NCBI RefSeq assembly: GCF_029537735.1
Contig: NZ_JARPUQ010000001.1
Coordinates: 618,965-682,964, forward strand
Reading direction: 5' to 3'
DNA from: Robiginitalea aestuariiviva
GTDB lineage: Bacteria > Bacteroidota > Bacteroidia > Flavobacteriales > Flavobacteriaceae
DNA: 64,000 bases
The position numbers and the translations under genes are program-made. The notes under the pieces are model-generated. The model ran no database searches and was not told where the DNA came from. It saw nothing but the letters and a program-made list of their open reading frames with translations. Of the stretch, positions 9,084 through 17,555 are shown one piece after another (position 1 is the stretch's first letter; the number at the start of each line of letters is the position of its first letter).

Positions 9084-9551
9084 ATGGAAAAGCCCCTTTG
9101 CCCGGAATGCCACAGCCCCATTAGGGGAAGGACAGACAAAAAGTTCTGTTCGGACCCCTGCCGTAATGCCTACCACAACCGCAGGAACCGGGAAAAGAAC
9201 CGTACCATTCGAAATATCAACCGGATCCTACGGGAAAATTACCGCATCCTGCAGCACTGGGGAGAAACCTTTCCCCAACGTATCCTGGGGCGCGACTCCC
9301 TGCTGGAGGCCGGATTTTCCTTCAGGGCCCATACCTATAGCGAAAAGGGGCCGGCAGGCCTTTCCTGGTTCTGGGTTTACGATCGCGGATACGAAGTCCT
9401 GCCCGGAAACCGCTACCGAATGCTCCCAGGTGGTCCTGCCGATAAAGGGGAAGGATTATTTCCAGTTATGTGCCGTGAGTTTAAGGGCCGCAACCACAAT
9501 ATCCTTGCGGCTGATCTGGCCGATGAGCAACCCGTCCCGCATTACGGGTAA
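9084..9551 (+). CDS. Zinc-ribbon-like small protein; C-terminus possibly frameshifted
   Basis: The N-terminus has a CPEC...CSDPCRNAYH pattern, a probable treble-clef/zinc-ribbon site seen in small flavobacterial proteins of unknown role, followed by a basic helix and a domain ending around YDRGYEVLPGNRYRML. From about 9424 the annotated frame uses codons atypical of this genome, while the +1 frame reads QVVLPIKGKDYFQL with typical G/C-ending codons. This suggests an extra C in the run at 9425-9427, or a different end. Both frames run into the convergent CBS gene, an overlap of about 95 bp if the 9551 stop is real. The start is secure; the end is not. Confidence 0.55.
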   Translation: MEKPLCPECHSPIRGRTDKKFCSDPCRNAYHNRRNREKNRTIRNINRILRENYRILQHWGETFPQRILGRDSLLEAGFSFRAHTYSEKGPAGLSWFWVYDRGYEVLPGNRYRMLPGGPADKGEGLFPVMCREFKGRNHNILAADLADEQPVPHYG

Positions 9552-9926
9552 GCGCCTGCGGTTGTTCTTGTGGAACACCCCGGCGGCATCGAAAATACTC
9601 ATATCGTGGGGGATGGTTTCCACCTCCTTGGTCATAAACCGCTCCACATTTTTATCGAGGATGGGTTGGTTGAAGTATCGGCTTTCGGAAATCTGCTTCA
9701 TGCAGTCCGCTTCCGAGATAATCCCAACCAGAAAACCATTATCGTCCAGTACCGGTCCTCCGGAAATACGGTGTTTGGTGAAGGCTTCCATGACCTCGAG
9801 AATGGATTGTTCGGGATGGAAAGTAACGAGCTTTTGACTCATATAGTCCGTTACCAATATGGGGGCGTCGTACTCTTTTTTCGAGACCTCCCGGGCCCTG
9901 CGGCCTTGAAAACTCTTGATTGCCAT
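9456..9926 (-). CDS. CBS-domain protein
   Basis: A 156-aa cytoplasmic protein with two tandem CBS motifs (about residues 25-85 and 92-150; VTDYMSQKLVTF, GGPVLDDNGFLVGIISEAD, RFMTKEVETIP, RRLPVMRDGLLIGQISRKD) that together form a Bateman module able to bind adenine nucleotides. Free-standing CBS proteins act as energy-sensing regulators; the partner is unknown. Start ATG 9926 follows an AT-rich region. It is divergent from the M28 peptidase gene and convergent with the zinc-ribbon gene. Confidence 0.88.
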   Translation of the reverse strand: MAIKSFQGRRAREVSKKEYDAPILVTDYMSQKLVTFHPEQSILEVMEAFTKHRISGGPVLDDNGFLVGIISEADCMKQISESRYFNQPILDKNVERFMTKEVETIPHDMSIFDAAGVFHKNNRRRLPVMRDGLLIGQISRKDIVVAALKLTAHNWK

Positions 9927-10050
9927 GGACTTGTTTATTTTGTTAGGTGAACATGTAATATAGCATTTTCCTGGAATATCGGTAAAAGAAATCGTTCAAC
10001 GGGCAGGCCCCCTTCAAATTTTCATACTTTTAAAAGGCCAAAAAACACCT

Positions 10051-12327
10051 ATGAAACCGACTGTTGCCGTATTGTGCATGTTGCTGCTGGCCCTGATGGG
10101 GTTTACTGCCTTCCAGGCCTCCATGCCCGCCTACCACCCGGATGCGGATGCCCCGCAAACGGCCTTTTCCACGGACCGCGCCATGACACATGTCCGTCAG
10201 ATGGCACAGGCCCCCCATGCCGTGGGTTTCCCGGCACACCGGGAAGTTCGCGACTATGTGATGGAGGTTTTGCACGAAATGGGCCTGAAACCAGAACTGC
10301 AGACCGGATATACCGCCGGGGATTGGGGCAACCTGAGCCGGGCGGAAAACATCCTGGTGCGCATTCCCGGGCGCCGGCCGGGCAAAGCCCTGATGCTGAT
10401 GTCCCATTACGACAGCAACCCCCATTCCTCCCTGGGCGCCAGTGATGCGGCCAGCGGGGTGGCCGTGATCCTGGAAGGCCTAAGGGCCTATCTGGCCGGC
10501 GGGAACACCCCGGAAAACGATCTGATCGTCCTGATTACAGATGCCGAAGAACTGGGCTTAAACGGGGCCGATGTGTTTGTGAATCAGCACCCCTGGGCCG
10601 GAGAGGTAGGGCTGGTCCTCAATTTTGAAGCCCGCGGCAGTGGAGGCCCCGGGTATATGCTCATTGAAACCAACCGGGGCAATGCCCGTCTGATTGAGGA
10701 ATTCGTATCCGCCAACCCGAAATTTCCCGTGGCCAATTCCCTGGCATACAGCATCTATAAAATGCTGCCCAACGACACCGACCTGACCGTGTTTCGGGAA
10801 GACCGCGATATTGAGGGCTTTAATTTTGCCTTTATCGACGACCATTTTGACTACCATACAGCCCTGGACATCCCGGAGCGGCTCGACCCCAATACCCTGG
10901 CCCACCAGGGCAGCTACCTGGTACCCCTGCTGGACCACTTTTCCCAGGCAGACCTCTCCGGGCTCAAATCCCTGAATGACCAGGTATACTTTAACCTGCC
11001 TTACCTGGGGCTGGTTCATTATTCACAGGACCTCTCCTGGCCTATGTGGGTGTTGGCACTCCTGGCCTACTTCGTCCTGCTGGTCTGGGGTCTGAAAAAG
11101 GGTCGCCTAAGCGGGACAGGGATTGCCAAAGGATTTTTACCCATGCTTTTCTTACTGGCCCTGAACGGGTTTGCGGGTTACTTTGCATGGCCAATGCTCA
11201 AAACAGCCTACCCGCACTATCAGGACCTCCTGCACGGCTTTACCTATAACGGGTATTACTATATTGCTGCGGCCGCCTGTCTGGCCATCGGCAGCGGTTT
11301 CTGGATCTACCGGAGTTTTAAAATCGGCACCCCGGATGTCCTGGCGGCCCCCATCCTGCTGTGGCTGGTGCTTTGTGCAGCGCTGACCAAAACGCTGCCC
11401 GGAGCAGCTTTTTTCCTGATACCGGGCCTGGCCTTGCTGGCATCCTGGATTGTGGTCCTATGGAGCGATAAACCGAACCCCTATGTGCTTACGGCCCTGG
11501 CCCTGCCTGCTCTGTGGATCTTTGCCCCTTTTGTAAAGATGTTTCCGGTAGGCCTGGGACTTAAAATGCTGGTAGCCGCCAGTCTGATGACCGCTTTTAT
11601 TTTCTTGCTGCTACTGGCCCTGTTAATGCAAATCCCTCACCGTAAGCGCTGGGGAAGCCTTGGGTTGATAGGGGCACTTGCCCTGCTCATTGCCGCACAT
11701 TTTCAAAGCGATTTTACCCCGCATCGGCCCAAGCCTACCAGCCTGGTCTACGTGCAGGATGCCGATGACGGAAAAACCTACTGGGCCACCTATGAGAAAA
11801 CCCCTTCGGACTGGACCCGGGCGTATCTGGGGAATCCTCCCCAGCCGGCAGAACACCTGGGAGGTCGGATCCTCAGCAGCAAATACGGCACCGGGTTTTC
11901 CTTTATGGCCGAAGCCCCGGCAAAAACGATTCCCGGCCCGGAAGTACAGGTGTTGCAGGACACCGTAACCGGGGCCTCCCGACACCTGATCCTGGACATC
12001 CTTTCCCGGAGGGATATCAATCGCCTGGAAGTCTTTACAGGAACAGCACTAGAGGAAGCCACGGTAAACGGCATTGCCCTGGATTCCTTTTACCTGGCCC
12101 GCAGGCGCAGGGGCAAACTGATTACCCATTATGTGAGCGACAATGAACCCACCCGCCTGGAATTGACCTTCCCCGTGAGCGCCGCCCTGGAACTTGAAAT
12201 CTATGAGGCATCAAATAATCTGCTCGGGCATCCTGAATTCACCGTCCCGCCCAGGCCCGAGGACCAGATCCCCATGCCCTTTGTATTGAATGACGCCGTG
12301 CTGGTGGTGAAAAAAATAGCCTTTTGA
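10051..12327 (+). CDS. M28 family peptidase with C-terminal multi-TM domain
   Basis: A 758-aa membrane metallopeptidase. After an N-terminal signal/anchor (about 1-23) comes an M28 domain whose di-zinc ligands are visible: H119 in SHYDS, D132 in SDAASG, catalytic pair E166/E167 in TDAEELG, E193 in FEARG and H269 in DYHTALD. From about residue 330 there is a run of hydrophobic helices to about 550, then a soluble C-terminal region. The arrangement resembles ERMP1/Fxna-type aminopeptidases, with the catalytic domain probably periplasmic. The stop overlaps the TTG start of the next gene by 4 bp, implying translational coupling. TACTTTTA about 25 bp upstream may be the -7 box. Confidence 0.9.
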   Translation: MKPTVAVLCMLLLALMGFTAFQASMPAYHPDADAPQTAFSTDRAMTHVRQMAQAPHAVGFPAHREVRDYVMEVLHEMGLKPELQTGYTAGDWGNLSRAENILVRIPGRRPGKALMLMSHYDSNPHSSLGASDAASGVAVILEGLRAYLAGGNTPENDLIVLITDAEELGLNGADVFVNQHPWAGEVGLVLNFEARGSGGPGYMLIETNRGNARLIEEFVSANPKFPVANSLAYSIYKMLPNDTDLTVFREDRDIEGFNFAFIDDHFDYHTALDIPERLDPNTLAHQGSYLVPLLDHFSQADLSGLKSLNDQVYFNLPYLGLVHYSQDLSWPMWVLALLAYFVLLVWGLKKGRLSGTGIAKGFLPMLFLLALNGFAGYFAWPMLKTAYPHYQDLLHGFTYNGYYYIAAAACLAIGSGFWIYRSFKIGTPDVLAAPILLWLVLCAALTKTLPGAAFFLIPGLALLASWIVVLWSDKPNPYVLTALALPALWIFAPFVKMFPVGLGLKMLVAASLMTAFIFLLLLALLMQIPHRKRWGSLGLIGALALLIAAHFQSDFTPHRPKPTSLVYVQDADDGKTYWATYEKTPSDWTRAYLGNPPQPAEHLGGRILSSKYGTGFSFMAEAPAKTIPGPEVQVLQDTVTGASRHLILDILSRRDINRLEVFTGTALEEATVNGIALDSFYLARRRRGKLITHYVSDNEPTRLELTFPVSAALELEIYEASNNLLGHPEFTVPPRPEDQIPMPFVLNDAVLVVKKIAF

Positions 12328-13130
12328 AAAAGAAGGTTGGGATATTGGGCTGCGGATGGCTGGGTGCCCCCCTCGCATTGGAACTGGCGGCCGCCGGTTA
12401 TGTGGTCTGCGGCACTACAACACGGGATGAAAAGGCCAGGGAAATGGAACAACAGGGTATTTCCATGCATGTCATCCGGTTAAACGAATCCGGCTTCGAA
12501 GGCCCCATTAAAGCCTTTCTGAAGGGACTGGATGTATTGATTTTCAATATCCCACCAGGGCTGCGGCGGGATAGCTCCGGAAATTATCCGGTACGGATCA
12601 GCCACCTGAGGAAAGTCCTTGAGGACGTTGGTATTCCACGGCTCATCTATGTAAGCAGCACTTCGGTATTCGGAGCCCAGGGAGTGGTAGATGAAGACAC
12701 CCTGCCTCTACCGGATTCCGAAAGCGGGAAACAGTTGCTGGAAGCCGAACGCCTCCTGGCAACAGGAAGGCCCCCATACAACCTCTTGGTCGTAAGGCCC
12801 GGCGGGTTAATGGGAGACGGGCGCCACCCGGTAAAATACCTCTCCGGCAAAACCGGGCTGCAGGGCGGGCAGGACCCGGTTAACCTGATCCACGGCACAG
12901 ATGCCCGGCGCATCCTGGCCCTGGCGGTAAACGACCCCGAATGGACGGGGGTTGTCCATGCCGTTTACCCCGCACACCCGGCCAAAGCGGATTACTACCA
13001 CGCCCAGGCAGAGTCTATGGGACTGCCCCCACCGAAGTACCAGCCTTCCCGGCCCAACCCCATGGCCAAAGAAGTGCATAGTAAGGTATTGGAAGCCCGG
13101 GAATTTACCTGGAATGACCCCATCGCATAA
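12324..13130 (+). CDS. NAD(P)-dependent atypical SDR (YeeZ-like epimerase)
   Basis: A 268-aa cytoplasmic Rossmann enzyme with the nucleotide-binding loop GILGCGWLGAPLA at the N-terminus and IYVSSTSVFG in the middle. The catalytic YxxxK is not canonical, as in the atypical SDR5/YeeZ group. Substrate unknown. It begins with TTG at 12324 inside the TTGA overlap with the M28 peptidase stop; the Rossmann loop starts within six codons, so no later start is possible without losing it. Confidence 0.8.
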   Translation: MKKKVGILGCGWLGAPLALELAAAGYVVCGTTTRDEKAREMEQQGISMHVIRLNESGFEGPIKAFLKGLDVLIFNIPPGLRRDSSGNYPVRISHLRKVLEDVGIPRLIYVSSTSVFGAQGVVDEDTLPLPDSESGKQLLEAERLLATGRPPYNLLVVRPGGLMGDGRHPVKYLSGKTGLQGGQDPVNLIHGTDARRILALAVNDPEWTGVVHAVYPAHPAKADYYHAQAESMGLPPPKYQPSRPNPMAKEVHSKVLEAREFTWNDPIA

Positions 13131-13190
13131 ATTGTGCAGACCACGTGCAGAAGGCCGGTACGGGATGGGATAGAAATGTAAAAAATAACG

Positions 13191-13198
13191 TAGTTTTG
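13191..13198 (+). promoter_or_regulatory. -7 promoter box (TAGTTTTG)
   Basis: Exact TAnnTTTG match 23 bp before the ATG of the TPR gene, in a short AT-rich stretch. No clear TTG lies at the expected 19-bp spacing, so only the -7 half is supported. Confidence 0.45.
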
Positions 13199-13220
13199 CC
13201 GTCCTACCAATGTATTGCAA

Positions 13221-13919
13221 ATGAAACGAATTGCCCTCCTCGGATGCCTGCTGATTGCCCTGGGCGCACAGGCGCAAACCAATGACGCCCTCAAGAGCCA
13301 TTACCAGGCCTACTACCTGCAGATGAAAAAGCAGGGGGATGTACGCGGGGTCATCAATGCCCTTACCCATATGTATGTGCTGGAGCCATCCATGGCCCGT
13401 CGGGATACCCTGGCCTATGTATATGCCAACAATGAACAGTACATTCCTGCCCTGAACCTGATTGGGGTGGACATTAACCCGAACGATTCGGATATTGCCC
13501 TGCAGGTCAAAGCGCTTTCCCTGAAATCCATAAACCAGCCCAACCGGGCCCTGCAGCAGTTTCAGGAATTGTTTAAACGCAATCCCAACGCATACCTGGC
13601 TTATGAGATCGCAGACCTGAAAATCCAGGTTGGGGAAAATGCCGGGGCATTAACGGATATCGAATACGGGGTAAACAATGCCACCGCAGAAATGAAGTAT
13701 GCTTTTTACGAACGGCAGCAACCCTATGAAGTATCCCTGAAGGCGGCCTTTATCCATCTGCGCGGGCTGGCCTTGTACAACATGAACAAGAACAACATCG
13801 ACAAAGCCATTGCCAGTTTCGATGAAGCCCTGGCCATAGACCCGAATTTCAACCTGGCCAGCCTGAGCAAACAGGCGCTGGAATCCCGCAAGGCCCAGGC
13901 AGCAGAAAACCCGGAATAG
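13221..13919 (+). CDS. Exported TPR-repeat protein
   Basis: A 232-aa protein with a signal peptide ending GAQAQ, then helical tetratricopeptide-like repeats: pairs of the type AYVYANNEQYIPALNLIG and AIASFDEALAIDPNFNLAS are recognisable. TPRs mediate protein-protein contacts, here probably in the periplasm. ATG 13221 gives a clean signal peptide; a TTG six bases upstream is disregarded. It follows the SDR gene by 90 bp with its own promoter-like box. The specific partner is unknown. Confidence 0.8.
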   Translation: MKRIALLGCLLIALGAQAQTNDALKSHYQAYYLQMKKQGDVRGVINALTHMYVLEPSMARRDTLAYVYANNEQYIPALNLIGVDINPNDSDIALQVKALSLKSINQPNRALQQFQELFKRNPNAYLAYEIADLKIQVGENAGALTDIEYGVNNATAEMKYAFYERQQPYEVSLKAAFIHLRGLALYNMNKNNIDKAIASFDEALAIDPNFNLASLSKQALESRKAQAAENPE

Positions 13920-13953
13920 GCAGAACGGCGACCTTTGGCGCAAAGACCAGGGT

Positions 13954-15540
13954 TTAATCTTCGGCAAGCAGGTCCCTGAAGCCCAGGGCCACCCCATTGC
14001 TCCACCCAAACCCATCCTGGGTGGGGTATTCACCCCCGCCGGAAAGCAGGGTGGTATCTGCCACATTGTACTTTTCCATCATCTTGCCGGTATCCCGATA
14101 CACCTTTTCGTTCAGGTGCAACCAACGGCTGGCAATATCCCGGGCTTCCCCGGCGTAGCCGTATCGCTCCAGGCCTTTAACGGCCATCCATTGCAAGGGA
14201 GCCCATCCATTGGGGGCATCCCATTGCTGGCCTGAAGCCTTGAGGGTAGTGCGTAACCCACCGGGTTGCAGGAAATCCTCCAAAAGCCGGTCTTTAACGG
14301 CTTCGGCCTGATCCGGGGTGGCCAGGCCAAAATACAGGGGGAATACCCCTGCCAGGGTAATTTCCGGGGTCTGCACCCCATCCACCACATCGAAATCCCT
14401 GAAAAACCCACCCTGGGCATCCCACATCCGTTCCCGGATAAAAATAGCCCGTATGGCCGCCTTTTTTGCCATGGCTTCGGCCTGCTCCACATGCCCGCGG
14501 GCCCGATATCCTTCGGCCAGGAAGGTTTCCATAAAGTACATCAGGGCGTTCAGGTCCACCGGGGCCAGTTCCGTGGTCTGGGTAGAGGCAAATTCCCCCT
14601 CAGTGGCATACCAGCGGCTGCTGAAATCCCACCCGGAAGCTGCAGCAGCCCTCAGGTTCGCGTAAAGGACAGCCTTCGCACTGTCTGAAGGGAGGCCGGA
14701 AGCCAGATGAAAATCCTCGGCATAGGATTCCGGACGCGGGGTGGTGCCGCTATCCCAATAGCGATTCAGCACGGTATCCCCGCCCATGGCGAAAATGCGC
14801 TTTGTACTTCCGCCTGCGGGCAAGCCTTCAGAACCGGCCATCCAGTACGCATATTCCTTTTCTACCTGGGGGAAATACCGATCCGCCACCGTGCTGTCTT
14901 CCTGTGCCAGCAGGTCTACCATAAGGCTGAAGAACGGCGGTTGCGACCGCGTCAGGTAATAGTCGCGGGTCCCGTTCGGGATAAAACCAAGGGTGTCGAT
15001 CAGGTAGGCGAAATTCGCCAGCATATCGTGTGCCAGTTCGGCCTGGTCGTCTGCCACCAGACCAATCATGGTAAAATAGCTATCCCAATAGTAGATTTCC
15101 CGGAAACGGCCACCCGGCACCACATACGGATGGGGTAAGGGAATGCGGGAAGAAAGGGAATCCGACGGGTCGGGCCCGCGACGGAGCACCCCCCACATCC
15201 CGCTGATGTGTTCATACATGGTGCGGGTGGTATCCGTATGGAAATTTTTCTGCTGGGACAGCGGTTCGGTGAAATGGGCAGCCACGAAGGCACGGAGGTC
15301 AAAATCCGGTTTGTCCTTTTCCGCTAAATACAAGGCTTCCATGTCGGAGGGGGAGCGGTCCCGCAGCAGGTCCACCACCGTTTTGGAATCCTCAAAAAAC
15401 CGCGCCATCTGTATGGCGCGAAAGACCTCGGTTTCGTAAAAGGAGGTGACTTGCGGCTGGGCTTCCGGCGCCTGCCGGCATTGGAAAGTGAGCAACGCCA
15501 GGGTTGCCACTGCCATCCCGATAACATACTTTTTTATCAT
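13954..15540 (-). CDS. treA: Alpha,alpha-trehalase, GH37 lipoprotein
   Basis: A 528-aa enzyme that splits trehalose into two glucoses. Both GH37 signatures are complete: PGGRFREIYYWDSY and QWDAPNGWAP. The N-terminus is a lipoprotein signal with Cys21 (TFQC), so the enzyme acts in the periplasm or at the outer membrane rather than in the cytoplasm like TreF. It is the last gene of a three-gene minus-strand operon, starting 6 bp after the SnoaL-like gene. Length is normal for GH37. Confidence 0.93.
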   Translation of the reverse strand: MIKKYVIGMAVATLALLTFQCRQAPEAQPQVTSFYETEVFRAIQMARFFEDSKTVVDLLRDRSPSDMEALYLAEKDKPDFDLRAFVAAHFTEPLSQQKNFHTDTTRTMYEHISGMWGVLRRGPDPSDSLSSRIPLPHPYVVPGGRFREIYYWDSYFTMIGLVADDQAELAHDMLANFAYLIDTLGFIPNGTRDYYLTRSQPPFFSLMVDLLAQEDSTVADRYFPQVEKEYAYWMAGSEGLPAGGSTKRIFAMGGDTVLNRYWDSGTTPRPESYAEDFHLASGLPSDSAKAVLYANLRAAAASGWDFSSRWYATEGEFASTQTTELAPVDLNALMYFMETFLAEGYRARGHVEQAEAMAKKAAIRAIFIRERMWDAQGGFFRDFDVVDGVQTPEITLAGVFPLYFGLATPDQAEAVKDRLLEDFLQPGGLRTTLKASGQQWDAPNGWAPLQWMAVKGLERYGYAGEARDIASRWLHLNEKVYRDTGKMMEKYNVADTTLLSGGGEYPTQDGFGWSNGVALGFRDLLAED

Positions 15541-15546
15541 TCCAGG

Positions 15547-16053
15547 TTAGTGTTTAGGTAACAAAGCGCGCAGGCTGCGCAAAGTAATGCTGTCCTTTTC
15601 CCGTTTCAGGGCTATGGCGCCTTCCACTTTTTCATTGGGGATGGTGAGCGAAAGCACATAGTGGGCAATCTTCCAGCCCCCTTCGGTGCGCACAGCAACC
15701 CCGGAGCCCCTGCACAGCTGCATCCAGGTGTCCAGCAATTCGTCGAACCAGGCGGTTTGCCCGTCTTCGGAAAAGTAAATATGGCGCTCCACCGCCGAAA
15801 AACTCCAGGCCTTCCCATTATCGAAATAGGGTTTGGAAAACGCCATGAATTCCTCTTTGTTCCAGTTTTCGGATGCATCCGTCCCTATAAATACGGATTC
15901 GGGAGCCATGTGCCCGAAGTAGGCTTCAAAATCCGCATCCGCAGCAGCCTGATGCCACTCGGTAAGTACGCGGTCTACCGCCAGAATATCTTCCTGCTGC
16001 GCCCCGCAAATCCAGGGCATCCAAAGCAAGAGCCAGAATACATTCCTATTCAT
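15547..16053 (-). CDS. Exported SnoaL-like/NTF2-fold protein
   Basis: A 168-aa protein with a signal peptide ending at ICGAQ, followed by a small alpha+beta domain of the NTF2/SnoaL type (ILAVDRVLTEWHQAAADAD, ESVFIGTDASENWNKEE, GGWKIAHYVLSLTIP) that is common in DUF4440/DUF3225-like proteins. These bind small ligands or act as minor enzymes; none is assigned here. ATG 16053 overlaps the upstream lipoprotein stop by 8 bp, and trehalase starts 6 bp downstream, so all three are probably cotranslated. Confidence 0.78.
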   Translation of the reverse strand: MNRNVFWLLLWMPWICGAQQEDILAVDRVLTEWHQAAADADFEAYFGHMAPESVFIGTDASENWNKEEFMAFSKPYFDNGKAWSFSAVERHIYFSEDGQTAWFDELLDTWMQLCRGSGVAVRTEGGWKIAHYVLSLTIPNEKVEGAIALKREKDSITLRSLRALLPKH

Positions 16054-16540
16054 CGTCAAAAATACTGGGGTCCAGTTTACTGGACACAATATGGTTAAAT
16101 TGTTCGCGCAGGCCATTGTAGGCCTCAAACGCCTCGGCCACCGGGGCATTATAATCCGTGCGGTAATGCAGGGCCGCCTGTGCCTTCAGCAAATAGGTTT
16201 TGACCAGGGTAAGGCGGCTGCGCACCGAAATGCGGTCGAAAGGACTCGGGAAAGCCGCGGTTTCTAGGTCCGTCAACAGGCCAATGAGTTCTTCCAACAG
16301 CAACCCAGCCTCTTCTGGGTTTCCCACGCCGGCCAAAACATCCATCCGGGCTTCAAGTTGTTTGAATTCCGGCCAGGAGTCCGTAACCGCCCGTGCCTCC
16401 GGGACCAGTGATGCCGGGGCTGGCAATTCCATGGCGTTCGAAGTTTCTTCTACCCCGGGGGTATTTACCTCCTCCGCAGGGGTTTCGCGACACCCGCCCA
16501 GCAAGGCCATACAGGCAGTAATAAACATGAAATACCGCAT
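16046..16540 (-). CDS. Lipoprotein of unknown function
   Basis: A 164-aa protein whose N-terminus (MRYFMFITACMALLGGC) is a lipoprotein signal with Cys17. After a low-complexity Glu/Pro/Ala linker comes a helical domain of about 110 residues rich in Leu and Glu. No family is recognised. It heads the operon with the SnoaL-like protein and trehalase. ATG 16540 is preferred over an in-frame TTG 15 bases upstream because it gives the better signal peptide. Confidence 0.65.
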   Translation of the reverse strand: MRYFMFITACMALLGGCRETPAEEVNTPGVEETSNAMELPAPASLVPEARAVTDSWPEFKQLEARMDVLAGVGNPEEAGLLLEELIGLLTDLETAAFPSPFDRISVRSRLTLVKTYLLKAQAALHYRTDYNAPVAEAFEAYNGLREQFNHIVSSKLDPSIFDDE

Positions 16541-16569
16541 AAAGCGAATGTACAAATTTTACAATGAGT

Positions 16570-16577
16570 TATCTTTA
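16570..16577 (+). promoter_or_regulatory. -7-like box (TATCTTTA)
   Basis: Seven of eight positions match TAnnTTTG, 27 bp before the threonine dehydrogenase ATG. The -33 half is not evident. Confidence 0.35.
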
Positions 16578-16604
16578 CGCCGCTATTAAACAAACGGCCA
16601 TCAT

Positions 16605-17555
16605 ATGGGCAAAACCATTCTCATTCTGGGCGCCTGCGGGCAAATCGGGACAGAGCTCACCCTGGCCCTGCGACAGCTTCACGGCAGTGATAAAGTAATT
16701 GCCAGCGACATCCGGGAAGGCGGGACCGAACTGATGGCCTCCGGCCCCTTTGAAATCCTGGATGCCACGGACTCCAACGCCCTGGAGGAAGCGGTCATCC
16801 ACTATGAAGTGGAAGAAATCTACCTGATGGCCGCCATGCTGAGTGCGACGGCGGAAAAATTTCCGGACCGCGCCTGGCATTTGAATATGAGTACCTTATT
16901 CAACGTGTTGCGCCTGGGAAAGGAGCGCATGATCAACAAGATTTTCTGGCCTTCCAGCATTGCCGTATTTGGCCCCAACACCCCTAAGGAAGACACGCCC
17001 CAGTCCACCATTATGGAGCCCAGCACGGTTTACGGGATCAGCAAGCAATCCGGGGAACGCTGGTGTGCCTATTATCACAAAAAATACGGGGTGGACGTGC
17101 GCAGCCTTCGGTACCCGGGGCTCATCAGCTGGAAAACCGAGCCAGGGGGAGGTACCACCGACTACGCCGTAGAGATTTTTCACAAAGCCCTGAAGGAAGG
17201 GCAATACACCTGTTTTCTGACCGAGGGGACCCGCCTGCCCATGATGTATATGGACGATGCCATCCGGGCTACCATTAACCTGATGCAGGCCCCGGCAGAG
17301 GCCCTGAGTGTGCGTTCTTCCTATAACCTGCACGCCATGAGTTTTGAGCCAGGCCAGCTGGCCCGGGCCATTCAGAAGCACCTCCCGGAATTCGAGATTC
17401 GCTACGCCCCGGACGAACGCCAGGCCATAGCCGATTCCTGGCCCAGCAGCATAGACGACCGCGAAGCGCGGCAAGACTGGGGTTGGGCCCCTCAGTTTAA
17501 CCTGGAGGAAACCACCGCTACCATGCTGGAAGCCCTGCAACGGGCGGGGAATTAA
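16605..17555 (+). CDS. L-threonine 3-dehydrogenase, SDR/epimerase type
   Basis: A 316-aa cytoplasmic extended-SDR enzyme: Rossmann loop [19 protein letters not shown] with the catalytic Ser, YGISK with the catalytic Tyr/Lys, then [20 protein letters not shown], a stretch characteristic of the NAD-dependent threonine dehydrogenases first described in psychrophilic flavobacteria. It oxidises L-threonine to 2-amino-3-ketobutyrate. This type is unrelated to the zinc MDR enzyme Tdh of E. coli. The stop overlaps the convergent rimK stop by 4 bp. Confidence 0.85.
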   Translation: MGKTILILGACGQIGTELTLALRQLHGSDKVIASDIREGGTELMASGPFEILDATDSNALEEAVIHYEVEEIYLMAAMLSATAEKFPDRAWHLNMSTLFNVLRLGKERMINKIFWPSSIAVFGPNTPKEDTPQSTIMEPSTVYGISKQSGERWCAYYHKKYGVDVRSLRYPGLISWKTEPGGGTTDYAVEIFHKALKEGQYTCFLTEGTRLPMMYMDDAIRATINLMQAPAEALSVRSSYNLHAMSFEPGQLARAIQKHLPEFEIRYAPDERQAIADSWPSSIDDREARQDWGWAPQFNLEETTATMLEALQRAGN

